Assembly: GCA_029379225.1 (NCBI GenBank)
Contig: JAQYWR010000003.1
Coordinates: forward strand, 62,001 to 126,000
Source: Nostoc sp. S4
GTDB taxonomy: Bacteria; Cyanobacteriota; Cyanobacteriia; Cyanobacteriales; Nostocaceae
DNA: 64,000 bases
Direction: 5' to 3'
The notes beneath the pieces are model-generated. The model saw nothing but the letters and a program-made list of their open reading frames with translations. It did not search any database and was not told the origin of the DNA. Both the position numbers and the translations under genes were made by a program. Within the stretch, counting starts at the first letter, position 1. Each line of letters starts with the position of its first letter. This document shows, in pieces, positions 43,209 to 52,546 of the stretch.

Positions 43209-45884
43209 CTAAAACTTTTTGCGAGGAAACCAATCATCCAAAATGGTGTAAACTACCGGCACAACCAGCAAGCTGAGGATAGTGGAAGTTACTAGTCCCC
43301 CAGCGATCGCTACGGCCATTGGCGATCGCAATTCGGAACCAGCACCCAGACCTAAGGCGATCGGTAGCATTCCTAAAAGCGTAGAAGCGGTGGTCATCAT
43401 AATCGGCCTAAGGCGCACTAGTCCAGTATTCAGGATTGCTTCAGTGCGGTTTAAGCCAGCACTGCGTAGCTGATTAATGTAATCTACCAATAAAATCGCA
43501 TTTTTGTTTGCTAGTCCCAACAAAAACACGAAGCCAATCAGTGAGATCATCCCAAAGTCGCTCTTGGTAATCAGTAGCGCTAACATCGCTCCTATGAGTG
43601 CTAAAGGTAAAGATACACCAATAACCAGAGGATCTACCCAAGTTTTAAATAGCAAAATCAGTACCACAACAATACACAGGGCAGAGAGAGCCAGAGTACT
43701 GCCGAAACTGCCAAAAACTTCGTTCAATTTGGCAGAGTCTCCTCCCAAATCTAAGGAAACATCTGACGGCAATACTGCATTAGCTTCAGCTACTACTTTG
43801 TCAGTAGCATCACCCAAGGTCAGATCCTTGCCAAGATTAGCACTGACATAGGCTACCCGCTGATTATTCAAACGCTCAATTTGAAATACTGTACCTTGTG
43901 AATTTGTTTCTCCTGTAACTGTGACATCTACAAATCCCGGTATTCTCTCAATCCTCTCTTTAATTGCTTTGACAGCTTTGCTCAGAGATTGAAGATTGTT
44001 ACCGCGTAATGCCACCTCTAAAGGTTTTTGACCGCCGCTATCAACAAATTTAATATCTTCAATACTGGTACTAACGCCAGGAAGAATCGGTAAGGAGGAG
44101 CGCAGTTGGTCTTGTAATTGGGCAGTTGTGATTTTTCGGTCTTCTTTGAGCCTTACATATAGCGTACCTTTGTTCGGCTCACCTTCACGAGAACCAACGG
44201 TGGTAAATACCGTTTCCACTGCTGGGTCTTTTCTCACCACTGCTTCGAGTTTCTTCGCAACCTCAAGGGAATCGTTTAAGGGATTCGGGATTGGGGATTG
44301 GGAATTGGGGATTGGCGATTGGGATAAAAGAGAATTTACTCCTCCTGCTTGCCCTAAGCCAGGGATTTTTGGCAAGGGAGCCGTATAAGTAATATTGAAT
44401 TCCCCACGGTCTAATTTGGGGATAAATCCTTTAGGAATCAGTGGAATTAGTGCTATACCTGCAATAAAACTGAGTACAGCTAATCCAATAACTATTTTGC
44501 GGTGATTTAAAGACCAGCTGAGCAAGTTTCTATAAGATTGGGCAAACCTCAGCCAGGTTTTTGCTTCGCGACGAGGGGAGGTAGAGGATTTTGGTTTTAG
44601 CCAGTAGATAGCCAGAACTGGAGATAAAGTCCGAGCTACTAGCATAGAAGCGAGCATTGCGGCTGAAACAGTAATGCCAAATGGCTTGAAGAATTGACCT
44701 ATTACCCCACCCATTAAACCTATGGGTAGAAAAACCGCTACTGCTGTCAAGGTGGCTGCTGTAACTGTCAATCCAATCTCATTTGTAGCTAAAAGTGCTG
44801 CTTGGCGGGGATTTTCTCCATCATCGACGTGTCGCATGATGTTTTCTACATCCACGATCGCATCATCAACAATACTGCCAATCACCAAAGCTAAAGCCAG
44901 CAACGTAATTGTCTCTAAATTGAAGCCATAAATCGCCATGACGATAAATGTCGCCAAAATGGACGTAGGAATCGCCAATGCAGAAATTAAGGTGGCTCGC
45001 CAGTTCCACAAAAATGGAAAGATGACGATGATGGACAGCAAGATTGCTTCTAGGAGAGCATCGATTGTTGATTGGGTGGCTTGGCGGATATATTTTGCTT
45101 GAGTCGCAGCTAAAGTGAGGTTGACATCTTTGAGGGTAGAGCGCAGCCTTTGAACTTCTTTTTCAACTGAATTCACTACTTCTAGGGTGTTTGCATTACC
45201 GCGTTTGATTACCTGAAATGCAAGCGCATCTTGGCCGTTAAAGCGGACTAATGTAGACCCTTGTTTGCTCAAAGACGTTGCACTGAGGTTTGATCGATCT
45301 AAGGGAGTTGCAGTTGCATCGCCCAGCAGTGAAACTTTAAGAACTCCTGGTAGTTTAGCAATCGCACTGACAATTTGCTCTTTGGCCAACTTAGTCAAAT
45401 CTGTGAGATTTCGGGTTGGACTTTCAATCGCATAGCTAATGGCGGCTGATTCGTTCAAGTTCAAGGGAATAATTTTAGAAGTTGCTCCCTGAGGTAGAGT
45501 CACCTGTTTAAGAGCGGTTTCAACTTCTTTGGTCGATGTTTCTAGATTCGTACCAACAGCAAAAGCTAGACTAACGGCTGTTTGACCGGGATAGGTGGAT
45601 GAGCGGATATTTTCCAATCCTTGTAGGGAATGCAGGCGTTCCTCTACGGCTTTGGTGAGCTTGGCCTCTGTATCTACGGCAGTTGTTAGGGGGGCTGTAG
45701 CATTCACAACTACCACTGGAAAGGTAATATCTGGAAACAATGCATACTTAAGCGAACTGAAAGCAAGAATACCTGCTACCGTGACGGCAATCCAAAAACT
45801 GACCGTCAGCCACGAAAATTTAATCGCTAATTTGGAGATATTGAAGAGTTCTCGTGCGGATTTTGAGCTAGAAAGCTTTACCAT
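43209..45884 (-). CDS. RND-family efflux transporter (AcrB/CzcA-like)
   Basis: An 891-residue inner-membrane pump, shorter than the usual 1020-1050 residues because both periplasmic loops are reduced. Twelve membrane helices are arranged as in the family (VSFWIAVTVAGILAFSSLKY first). Family motifs include FPDITFPVVVVNATAP, GSIVDDAIVDVENIMRH (helix 4 aspartates), FLLGLANKNAILLVDY and GSELRSPMAVAIAGGLVTST. No adaptor or outer-membrane channel gene is adjacent. A run SLLSQSPIPNSQSPIPNP in a periplasmic loop is encoded by noncoding-type heptamer repeats. Substrate unknown. Confidence 0.9.
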   Translation of the reverse strand: MVKLSSSKSARELFNISKLAIKFSWLTVSFWIAVTVAGILAFSSLKYALFPDITFPVVVVNATAPLTTAVDTEAKLTKAVEERLHSLQGLENIRSSTYPGQTAVSLAFAVGTNLETSTKEVETALKQVTLPQGATSKIIPLNLNESAAISYAIESPTRNLTDLTKLAKEQIVSAIAKLPGVLKVSLLGDATATPLDRSNLSATSLSKQGSTLVRFNGQDALAFQVIKRGNANTLEVVNSVEKEVQRLRSTLKDVNLTLAATQAKYIRQATQSTIDALLEAILLSIIVIFPFLWNWRATLISALAIPTSILATFIVMAIYGFNLETITLLALALVIGSIVDDAIVDVENIMRHVDDGENPRQAALLATNEIGLTVTAATLTAVAVFLPIGLMGGVIGQFFKPFGITVSAAMLASMLVARTLSPVLAIYWLKPKSSTSPRREAKTWLRFAQSYRNLLSWSLNHRKIVIGLAVLSFIAGIALIPLIPKGFIPKLDRGEFNITYTAPLPKIPGLGQAGGVNSLLSQSPIPNSQSPIPNPLNDSLEVAKKLEAVVRKDPAVETVFTTVGSREGEPNKGTLYVRLKEDRKITTAQLQDQLRSSLPILPGVSTSIEDIKFVDSGGQKPLEVALRGNNLQSLSKAVKAIKERIERIPGFVDVTVTGETNSQGTVFQIERLNNQRVAYVSANLGKDLTLGDATDKVVAEANAVLPSDVSLDLGGDSAKLNEVFGSFGSTLALSALCIVVVLILLFKTWVDPLVIGVSLPLALIGAMLALLITKSDFGMISLIGFVFLLGLANKNAILLVDYINQLRSAGLNRTEAILNTGLVRLRPIMMTTASTLLGMLPIALGLGAGSELRSPMAVAIAGGLVTSTILSLLVVPVVYTILDDWFPRKKF
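44280..44325. repeat. Heptamer repeat inside the RND gene
   Basis: Repeats of the GGGATTG/GGGAATTG type, common between Nostoc genes, here read in frame as QSPIPNSQSPIPN in the pump's periplasmic loop. Confidence 0.8.
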
Positions 45885-46429
45885 CTTAGAAAATTATCGT
45901 GCGGGTAGACACAATTATTTAGTCATGCTACAGCAATCGCCTTCGGTTTGCGAGTTTTGGTCACCACCAAATGGCAATACTACTGATTGTTACTCAAATT
46001 ATGACAAAATTTTTAATCAGAAAGAATTCAAGTGTCAGGAGGAGCAACTAAAGTTGAAAATTTAGAAGTACTGTTAGCAATCGACGAGGCAGTGCAATTT
46101 AGAACTCAGTAAACCTTATCTGGTGACTTTTTGCGAAATTCCCTACTTCAAGCATTGCTATGAGCTATTTGCGATCGCTTGCGAAGATATAGCAAAAGGC
46201 AGAGGGCAGGAGGTAAAACATTACTATTCCTAACATCTAGGCTTTCAAGATGTCCTAACCTTTAATTCGATTGCTATATCTTTCAAAAGTCAATCTTCGA
46301 TCCGATTCTAGACCAAAAGACACCCCATGTCGTGTTTTTTGTCAACTGATTTAGCCAGCAGACTTGCTAATATTGCCTTGAGCATCATCTAGTTAATACT
46401 TACCAAACTCCAAAATATCGAGAGCGCTA
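45885..46429. other. Intergenic region between the RND pump and nucleosidase genes
   Basis: 545 bases. It contains a second TATAGCA...TGCTATA element (46188-46278). A plus-strand frame extending out of the RND gene's antisense to 46065 has poor composition and was not called. Confidence 0.55.
46188..46278. repeat. Second TATAGCA...TGCTATA element
   Basis: 91 bp, with ends TATAGCA and TGCTATA. The segment from GGCAGGAGG to the right end is nearly identical to 40872-40947. The heptamer part is much shorter here. Confidence 0.8.
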
Positions 46430-47125
46430 GTGCCTAATTTTTTATCCCACGACATAATTCTCGTGCCTCAAGGAGCTGAATATCAAGCAGTTTGTCGCGG
46501 ATTACGCCATGTTACTAACTACGTCCCAGCAGTATTAGCCATACCTATTGGGATGAAGCCTTTACTTCAATACCTGCAACAATCGATAGAAAATGGACAA
46601 TTTCTGGCTGGGTCGAGAGTGTTGCTCGTAGGTTTATGCGGTAGCTTGAGCGATAGCTACACTGTTGGGGATATTGTGCTGTATCAAGATTGTGTTTATC
46701 AAGGCAAACGCCAAGAATGCGATCGCACTTTTACTACACAATTACACTCAGCACTCACCACTCCCCATTCTCAATTGAATTTAGTCAAAGCTTTGACAAG
46801 CGATCGCCTCATTTGGTCTGCGTCCCAAAAACGCCGTTTGGCAGAGACTTTGGCGGTTGATGTTGTTGATATGGAAGGATTTGCTGCCCTTGAGTTTTTC
46901 AATGCAGTTGGGATTGCAGTGGCAATGCTGCGAGTAGTTAGCGATGATTGTCAGCACGATATCCCCGACCTCACCCCAGCAATCAATTCTGATGGTTCCC
47001 TGCGTCCTTTGCCTTTAGCTATGGGAATGCTTCGACAACCCCTTGGTGCTACTCGGCTGATTCAAGGTTCATTAATAGGACTCAAAGTGTTAAAACAAGT
47101 TACAAATCAGTTGTTTTCTGCGTAA
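46430..47125 (+). CDS. Nucleoside phosphorylase-like protein (HpnG-like)
   Basis: A 231-residue member of the PNP/MTAN fold. Motifs: VLLVGLCGSLSDSYTVGDIV (phosphate/ribose-binding GxCGxL) and VDVVDMEGFAALEFFNAVGI, with the catalytic-type DMEG...A. It starts with a GTG at 46430. In hopanoid loci an HpnG phosphorylase releases adenine from adenosyl-hopane after HpnH. Its location near hpnH/hpnA, though on the opposite strand and 2.7 kb away from hpnA, fits that role, but a general nucleosidase is also possible. Confidence 0.75.
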   Translation: MPNFLSHDIILVPQGAEYQAVCRGLRHVTNYVPAVLAIPIGMKPLLQYLQQSIENGQFLAGSRVLLVGLCGSLSDSYTVGDIVLYQDCVYQGKRQECDRTFTTQLHSALTTPHSQLNLVKALTSDRLIWSASQKRRLAETLAVDVVDMEGFAALEFFNAVGIAVAMLRVVSDDCQHDIPDLTPAINSDGSLRPLPLAMGMLRQPLGATRLIQGSLIGLKVLKQVTNQLFSA

Positions 47126-47241
47126 GGACTTCCAGACAATAAATTAACCAATTTATTTAGATGATAGTTTTGTTTCTCCCCCTGCTCAGAGCCCCTCTGC
47201 CTACACAACGATTGATTATTTTTGTAATTGTCAGTCCCTAA

Positions 47242-50200
47242 TTATGGTCCCCATACATCCGCAGCACTGTAATTCTTTGCCCGAATTAGCTCAGACTGAG
47301 CAATTTTGACATCATCTTCAGCAACGGCGCGGGCTGTATCCGCCTCTTGCATCGCTTCGCTGGATGCATTAATTTCTTGATACTTGGCGAGTTCTTGTTG
47401 AGCATTTTTCAGCCGTGTTTGAGCAGCCTCCAGTTTGGCTTCAGCGGCCCGAACAGTAGCGCGGTTTCGCAATCCAAACTGTGCCCATTCTCGCTTCATA
47501 GGTGCGTGCAAGTAAGCATCCCGCTCCTCTGGCAAGTTTCTGTAAGCCTGCTCGGCATTGTACTTTCGTTGCTGAGCTGCTGTGAGTTCAGTTTCCGCTC
47601 GTCTGACTGCTGCGGCATCGCTTGCTGGCGTGTTCTTCAAAGCTTCGGTTTTTGTTGTTAGCTCTTTCGTGGCTGCATCCAATTCATCATAAATCTCTGT
47701 CCGCTTTGTGCTGTTGGTTCCCCAGACGCTATTGTAAATTTCTTGGGTTTGCGAATACAGCGGATCGGAGCTTTGCATCGGTTCAGACCATGCCTTTTGC
47801 ACTACATCCTTGCGGATTTGCAGATGGTTTGCTAAGTCATCGGGATTAGCGAATGTACCCTCCCCTACCTTCATGCGGGCGGCGTTATACCACTGACGAG
47901 CGTGGCGGGCTTCATGGTAAGACACCTCCACCATGTCAAAAAATTCTCGTTCGCTAATTTCATTTTTGACAAACCATTCTTCCGGCAATTTCATTGACCA
48001 GCTTTTGGCATCAAAAAATCCTACCTTGCCCTTGACACTGCTTGCAGCAATCGCAGGCACTCCATCCGAGGCTAGGCGTTTATTTACAACCTCAGCCACT
48101 AAACCCGGTCTAGCGCCAACCGGAATGCCTCCCCAAGATTTCATGGCTTCGGCTCCAGCCGTACCTGCCGCAGGTGCGGTGGCTGCGGGAGCTTCTGGTT
48201 CTGGATTGCCTTGGCGCTGATTGAGGCGCGATCGCAATTCAGAAGCTCCTTGTGCGCCTTCTGTGCCTTCGGCAGCCGTCGCCCCACTACCTGGCATTTC
48301 CGGCTTGACCCCTTTTGCTGCTGCTGCCGCTTCAACACCAACGGCTAGGGCACTGGTTAGTGTGACAATTCCCAATTCAATTTTTTTATTAAACGCTTCA
48401 GCTTCGGCAGCTGTTACCGCTTCTTTGGTCACCAGTTCGGTATCTTCCCCAGCAGAGGCTCCGCGAGCAGCAGCTAAATCGTTGGCTCGTGAGTCTGCTT
48501 TTAATGCTCCGGCTGCGGCAACACCTACAGCGATCGCTGCTCCACCCATTGTCCCCACCACTCCTGCGACCATTGCAATGAACAGACCAGCATCAATGGC
48601 AAATTTAGCGGCGGCGGCGGCGGTATCTTTGACATCTCGCTCATCATTCATCATTGGTAGATAAACTGCTCGCGACCAATTACGCGAACCACCGCCACTA
48701 AAAAGTGCGGCATGAACTGGAGCGAAGTCAAGGGCATCAGCATCGCCCCCTTCCACCTTGTCACGCACGTTTTGAATATTTTCAAGCACCTTGCTCAGTG
48801 TTGTTCGTACATTTCCAAGCCCTCCCTGAACCTGGTCGTTAGCAGCAAACGGATCGGCAGGCAACCCTCCCCCTGCATCTGGTACCTTGTCATAGGATTG
48901 ATTGGCAAAAACACTTAGCGCTCCCTGATTATCGGCAGCATAGAGGGCAGGCCAAGCGTTAAAGATGAGTGCAATCTCGGCAGTCACTTTATCCCAGGTA
49001 CTTTTCACCCATTGCCAGCTTGTCATACCCTCGTAGAGAACAATGTCCTGGAAGCTTTCAGTCGGGTTACCCGGATCGAATTGACGGCGATCGAGTCCCA
49101 CATGGATCTGCTTGAGTTCTTCTAGGTGCTGTTGGTGATTCTGCACCACTTTTGCCAGTTGAGCCTGTTCTTTGAGCTTTTCGGTTGGAGAAGGCCCGCT
49201 CAAAGCAGGAGCTGTTGCTGCCGTCATTAACTTACTGGCCGCTTTCGGGCTGAGGAGTTTGGTTGAGGGAATGATGCCAAACTCAGCCATTTCGGCTACG
49301 ACTTTTTCTTCATTTTTGTAGAGGTTGTCAGTTACTTTGGCAAGAACTTCTTGCTTAAATTGAGCATACTTACCTTTAACTTGGGGAATCGCCTCTGGGT
49401 CTACTCCCCGCTTCACACTGCGATTCCATAAATAGGGACTGCCTTCAACCGCTGCCTCAAAGCCGCCACCAAAACTCGCCCAGCAGCGCTCCAGCGCTGA
49501 CTCATCTCCTGGCCCGACCCAACCTAAACCCAGGTCAGTCGCTTTATCAATCAACTTCAGCTTTTCTCCATCGGTTGCAACTGACCAATCAGTAATGTCT
49601 TTAAATGCAGATTGTGAGAAATCTTGCAGAGCTTTATCAATTAATTTACGGGCATCTGTTTGGGCTGCTGTGGGAGTACTAGCATTAGGTGCCGTTCCAG
49701 GAGCAGAAGTACCTTGGGGCGTAGACATACCGCCCGTCTGGTCATCTCGCTGCAAAACACCGTCAAGTGTAGAGCCTGTGTGCTGCACGACATGGGTTAA
49801 TTGATGGGTGGGTCTTTTAGCTGCTCCAAAGTAGATGTCTTGTTTGTGTGTGAATGACTGAGCATTTAAGTCTTGGCTCATCTGCACCGCTTTATCGTCC
49901 AGATGCTCCCCCACCCGAAAGCGCGGTTCCATCAACGATTGTCCTGCTTTCGGTAATTGCCTACCTTCAATGCTGGCATTCAATCGACTATCAATATTAT
50001 CCCCTAGCTGTAGGTCCTCATCAGTAGCCGATTGTCTGGCTGGCTTAGTTTGTACTTTCTCTTCTTCCTCCTCACAAGCTGTACATTTGCGCTGCAAGGA
50101 ATCTTGTACGGGGTGTACGCTAGGAGCATTAACTCGATTTGGCACAACCATCTGCATTACCTGATTTGCCATCCAATCTGCTTCTTGCTCATACTTATCC

Positions 50201-50490
50201 CCTGGTTCTCCCACTGTCAGTTTTGGTTGGGGACGATGCAAAGCTATACGACTAATGTCGTGAACAAAAGACCGTTGCTCAATAGTTTCTGATAACAAAG
50301 ATTCCTCATCAGCAGACTGCTCTTGTTCGAGGTCGGTTGATTCTGAGGTTGCTGTTTGGATGAGATTATTCGTTGGTAAACCAAAGCCTCGCACTGGATT
50401 TGCCAACGTCGGAGTATTTGGTGAGACGAGCGATGGATTTGAAAAATTTGATTTACCTGCTTTTTTGTGCCCAAACGTGTAATCGTTCAT
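47242..50490 (-). CDS. eCIS-core (DUF4157) protein with C-terminal HExxH module
   Basis: About 1082 residues. Start at the ATG at 50490 (MNDYTFGHKKAGKSNFSNPS), which has AAAGGGTGAG upstream. Numbering below follows the frame from 50550. Residues 105-255 form the DUF4157 core (GDNIDSRLNASIEGRQLPKA, SQDLNAQSFTHKQDIYFG). Its zinc motif reads HQLTH (249-253) instead of HELTH, and the segment before it is shortened. Long helical parts, an Ala/Gly-rich membrane-like stretch (about 645-680, GLFIAMVAGVVGTMGGAAIA), a Pro/Ala/Glu linker and a second motif SYHEARHARQW (HEARH 879-883) follow, then a coiled coil. DUF4157 proteins are often cargo of contractile injection systems; no such system is nearby. 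Confidence 0.75.
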   Translation of the reverse strand: MNDYTFGHKKAGKSNFSNPSLVSPNTPTLANPVRGFGLPTNNLIQTATSESTDLEQEQSADEESLLSETIEQRSFVHDISRIALHRPQPKLTVGEPGDKYEQEADWMANQVMQMVVPNRVNAPSVHPVQDSLQRKCTACEEEEEKVQTKPARQSATDEDLQLGDNIDSRLNASIEGRQLPKAGQSLMEPRFRVGEHLDDKAVQMSQDLNAQSFTHKQDIYFGAAKRPTHQLTHVVQHTGSTLDGVLQRDDQTGGMSTPQGTSAPGTAPNASTPTAAQTDARKLIDKALQDFSQSAFKDITDWSVATDGEKLKLIDKATDLGLGWVGPGDESALERCWASFGGGFEAAVEGSPYLWNRSVKRGVDPEAIPQVKGKYAQFKQEVLAKVTDNLYKNEEKVVAEMAEFGIIPSTKLLSPKAASKLMTAATAPALSGPSPTEKLKEQAQLAKVVQNHQQHLEELKQIHVGLDRRQFDPGNPTESFQDIVLYEGMTSWQWVKSTWDKVTAEIALIFNAWPALYAADNQGALSVFANQSYDKVPDAGGGLPADPFAANDQVQGGLGNVRTTLSKVLENIQNVRDKVEGGDADALDFAPVHAALFSGGGSRNWSRAVYLPMMNDERDVKDTAAAAAKFAIDAGLFIAMVAGVVGTMGGAAIAVGVAAAGALKADSRANDLAAARGASAGEDTELVTKEAVTAAEAEAFNKKIELGIVTLTSALAVGVEAAAAAKGVKPEMPGSGATAAEGTEGAQGASELRSRLNQRQGNPEPEAPAATAPAAGTAGAEAMKSWGGIPVGARPGLVAEVVNKRLASDGVPAIAASSVKGKVGFFDAKSWSMKLPEEWFVKNEISEREFFDMVEVSYHEARHARQWYNAARMKVGEGTFANPDDLANHLQIRKDVVQKAWSEPMQSSDPLYSQTQEIYNSVWGTNSTKRTEIYDELDAATKELTTKTEALKNTPASDAAAVRRAETELTAAQQRKYNAEQAYRNLPEERDAYLHAPMKREWAQFGLRNRATVRAAEAKLEAAQTRLKNAQQELAKYQEINASSEAMQEADTARAVAEDDVKIAQSELIRAKNYSAADVWGP

Positions 50491-50550
50491 CTCACCCTTT
50501 CTCCATTGGTGGGTAAAGCCCCGATTTTTACTTTCACGCCTTTTTAGCAA

Positions 50551-51045
50551 ATTTTACAATTTGTGTAAATGCGATCGCTATCGACTTTAGTCTAGTTACT
50601 GATATTTTCTAATAATGATAATCTAATAGCAGCTTTAGTGTATCCAGCTACAATTGAGTCCGGTAATCTTCGTCAAGTAACTTCTCAGCAATAGCATATT
50701 TGACTTGCCATAATTTTTATATTCTCTAAAACTGCACCGTATGATTGACATATATTTCAACTTCTTTCCCTGCTGGCAAAAACCAAATGTTAGTTTTTTG
50801 TAGCATTTGGGTAATTACTTGTTGCGTCCAACCAGTGCAACTAATACCGAGTTCACGCTTCTTTTATTAGTTGCTACGTTTCCAAATATAAGCTCATAAC
50901 ACCAATTTAATAACAACCATTTTATGGTGTTAGTTTGAATCGTAATACTCATTTTTTATTAACAAAAATTTTAATAAATTTCTCTTGATAATAAAAAACG
51001 TAATATTCCTATTTGAATAATTTACTCACAAAAAACTTAGTCTGC
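50551..51045. other. AT-rich intergenic region
   Basis: 495 bases between two leftward genes; no gene or strong repeat seen. Confidence 0.5.
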
Positions 51046-51522
51046 TTAAGGTGCTTTTGGGAAGATTGTATCGCTGATGGTGCGTTCAGCAATGGGAACT
51101 GAAAGCACAATGGAAGTCGTGACTGTCGCGTAAGGAATGAAGCGATCGACGACTTGCTCTAGGTGACTGACAGATGTCACGGCCACCTTAACCAAATAAT
51201 GATCGTTACCCGCCACTCGATAGCAAGATAGGACTTCAGGACATTCATGTAGCAGCGATCGCATTCTGTAGCATCCTTCTCCAAATGCTTTGATTGTGAT
51301 GAAAGCTGTGATGGTTAACCCTAACTTGTCTAAATCCAACTTAGCTTGATACCCAGTAATAATCCCTGATTCTTCGAGTCGGCGGACTCTTTCTGCAACT
51401 GCTGGTGCAGATAATCCCACTCGTTTCCCCAATTCTTTAAAAGGAATCCGGGCATCTTCTTGCAGGATCGTGAGAATCTGCCAACTTGTCCGATCTAAAA
51501 GCTTCTGGACATTGTGTATCAC
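51046..51522 (-). CDS. Lrp/AsnC-family transcriptional regulator
   Basis: A 158-residue regulator. Residues 8-60 form the AsnC winged helix (ILTILQEDARIPFKELGKRV, GLSAPAVAERVRRLEESGII). Residues 65-150 form the RAM/ligand-binding domain (LTITAFITIKAFGEGCYRMR, CYRVAGNDHYLVKVAVTSVS). It starts at a GTG (51522) and is transcribed divergently from the DsbA-like gene across a 141-bp AT-rich spacer, so it probably controls the three-gene redox operon in response to a small molecule. It ends ERTISDTIFPKAP. Confidence 0.92.
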   Translation of the reverse strand: MIHNVQKLLDRTSWQILTILQEDARIPFKELGKRVGLSAPAVAERVRRLEESGIITGYQAKLDLDKLGLTITAFITIKAFGEGCYRMRSLLHECPEVLSCYRVAGNDHYLVKVAVTSVSHLEQVVDRFIPYATVTTSIVLSVPIAERTISDTIFPKAP

Positions 51523-51663
51523 TTGATTAAATAAATAAGGTTTAAATTTGCAAATACCTTTTTATTTTAAGTGTAAGGTCTTTAATTAATTACTTTATAT
51601 ATTTATTTTGGCATATTTGATTTATAGAATTAAATGTATTAACTGGAGTAATTTATCTAGTCT
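51523..51663. promoter_or_regulatory. Divergent promoter region of the AsnC regulator and redox operon
   Basis: A 141-bp AT-rich spacer between back-to-back genes, where an Lrp/AsnC protein would be expected to bind. It contains TTTATTTTAAGTG and TTATATATTTATTTTGG stretches that could serve as -10 regions. No exact site assigned. Confidence 0.45.
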
Positions 51664-52308
51664 ATGACTCTAGCGATCGCCATCACCTCAGATTTTATTT
51701 GCCCCTGGTGTTTGGTTGCACATATACGGCTGAATCGAGCTATTGAACAACTCAGCTCTCCTATTGCCATTCAACGAATCTGGTATCCCTTTGAGCTAAA
51801 CCCTGATATGCCCATAGCAGGTATGGATCGCAAAACTTATCGTTCTCAAAAATTTGGCAGTTGGGAACATTCGCAATTGTTAGACGCAAAAACAATACAG
51901 GCTACTCTTGCAGATGAAATTGACTTTCGCTATGACTTGATGCAGGTGACACCCAACACGCTCAATGCTCATCGCTTGACTTGGTTGGCAACTGGGGAAG
52001 GTAAAGCAACGCAGATGGCTGAAAGTATCCTAGCCGCCTACTTCACACAAGGGCAAAATATTGGTGAAATTGAAATCTTAGTCAATCTTGCGGTTGAGGT
52101 TGGCATTGATGCAGGTAAAGCCAAAGCATTCTTGCTGTCTACTCAAGGCATTCAGTCAGTCAAGCAATTGGAACAGCAAGCGAGTGCCCAAGGGATTCAC
52201 GGCGTTCCAGCGATTCGCATTGGGAAAAAGATTTTATCAGGGGCACAACCTGTTGAGGTATTTGTAGCTGCTTTGCAAGCCCAGATAAATGAATTGCAGG
52301 TAGTATGA
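51664..52308 (+). CDS. DsbA-family (FrnE-like) oxidoreductase
   Basis: A 214-residue thioredoxin-fold protein with the redox motif CPWC in DFICPWCLVAHIRLNRAIEQ near the N-terminus and no signal peptide, so cytosolic. The helical insertion (NTLNAHRLTWLATGEGKATQ) and the cis-Pro region HGVPAIRIGKKILSGAQP are typical of the FrnE/2-hydroxychromene isomerase-like group. It is the first gene of a rightward set with two flavoproteins. It likely reduces or isomerises a small molecule or protein thiol. Confidence 0.9.
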   Translation: MTLAIAITSDFICPWCLVAHIRLNRAIEQLSSPIAIQRIWYPFELNPDMPIAGMDRKTYRSQKFGSWEHSQLLDAKTIQATLADEIDFRYDLMQVTPNTLNAHRLTWLATGEGKATQMAESILAAYFTQGQNIGEIEILVNLAVEVGIDAGKAKAFLLSTQGIQSVKQLEQQASAQGIHGVPAIRIGKKILSGAQPVEVFVAALQAQINELQVV

Positions 52309-52546
52309 CCAAGCCCGCAATGAGAGCAGGTGTATGGTGTGGGGTGTAGGGGAAGATACCTAGCTTGAAAATGGGAATTGGGCATGGGGTATTGAAAGAG
52401 AGATTTTCATGTTTGGTTGTAGGATTTTCCCGTGATTGACTAACTTGAAACCCCACTTTCAAGTATGGGGTTCCCCACACCCTACACCCTACCCCCTACA
52501 CCCTGTTCATAAGGTATTTACTTGGTTCTTTTTACTTTATATATCT
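52309..52546. repeat. Spacer with heptamer repeats and a hairpin
   Basis: Contains GTGTGGGGTGTAGGGG (about 52335) and, in the opposite orientation, CACCCTACACCCTACCCCC (about 52478-52502). These are heptanucleotide-type repeats that can pair. An AACCCCA/TGGGGTT hairpin (52449-52472) lies between them. Together they could form a long stem in the mRNA between the DsbA-like and flavoprotein genes. Confidence 0.6.

Noticed and set aside
45595-46065. 156-codon plus-strand frame
   Set aside because: Its first two thirds are antisense to the RND pump and the remainder is unstructured.
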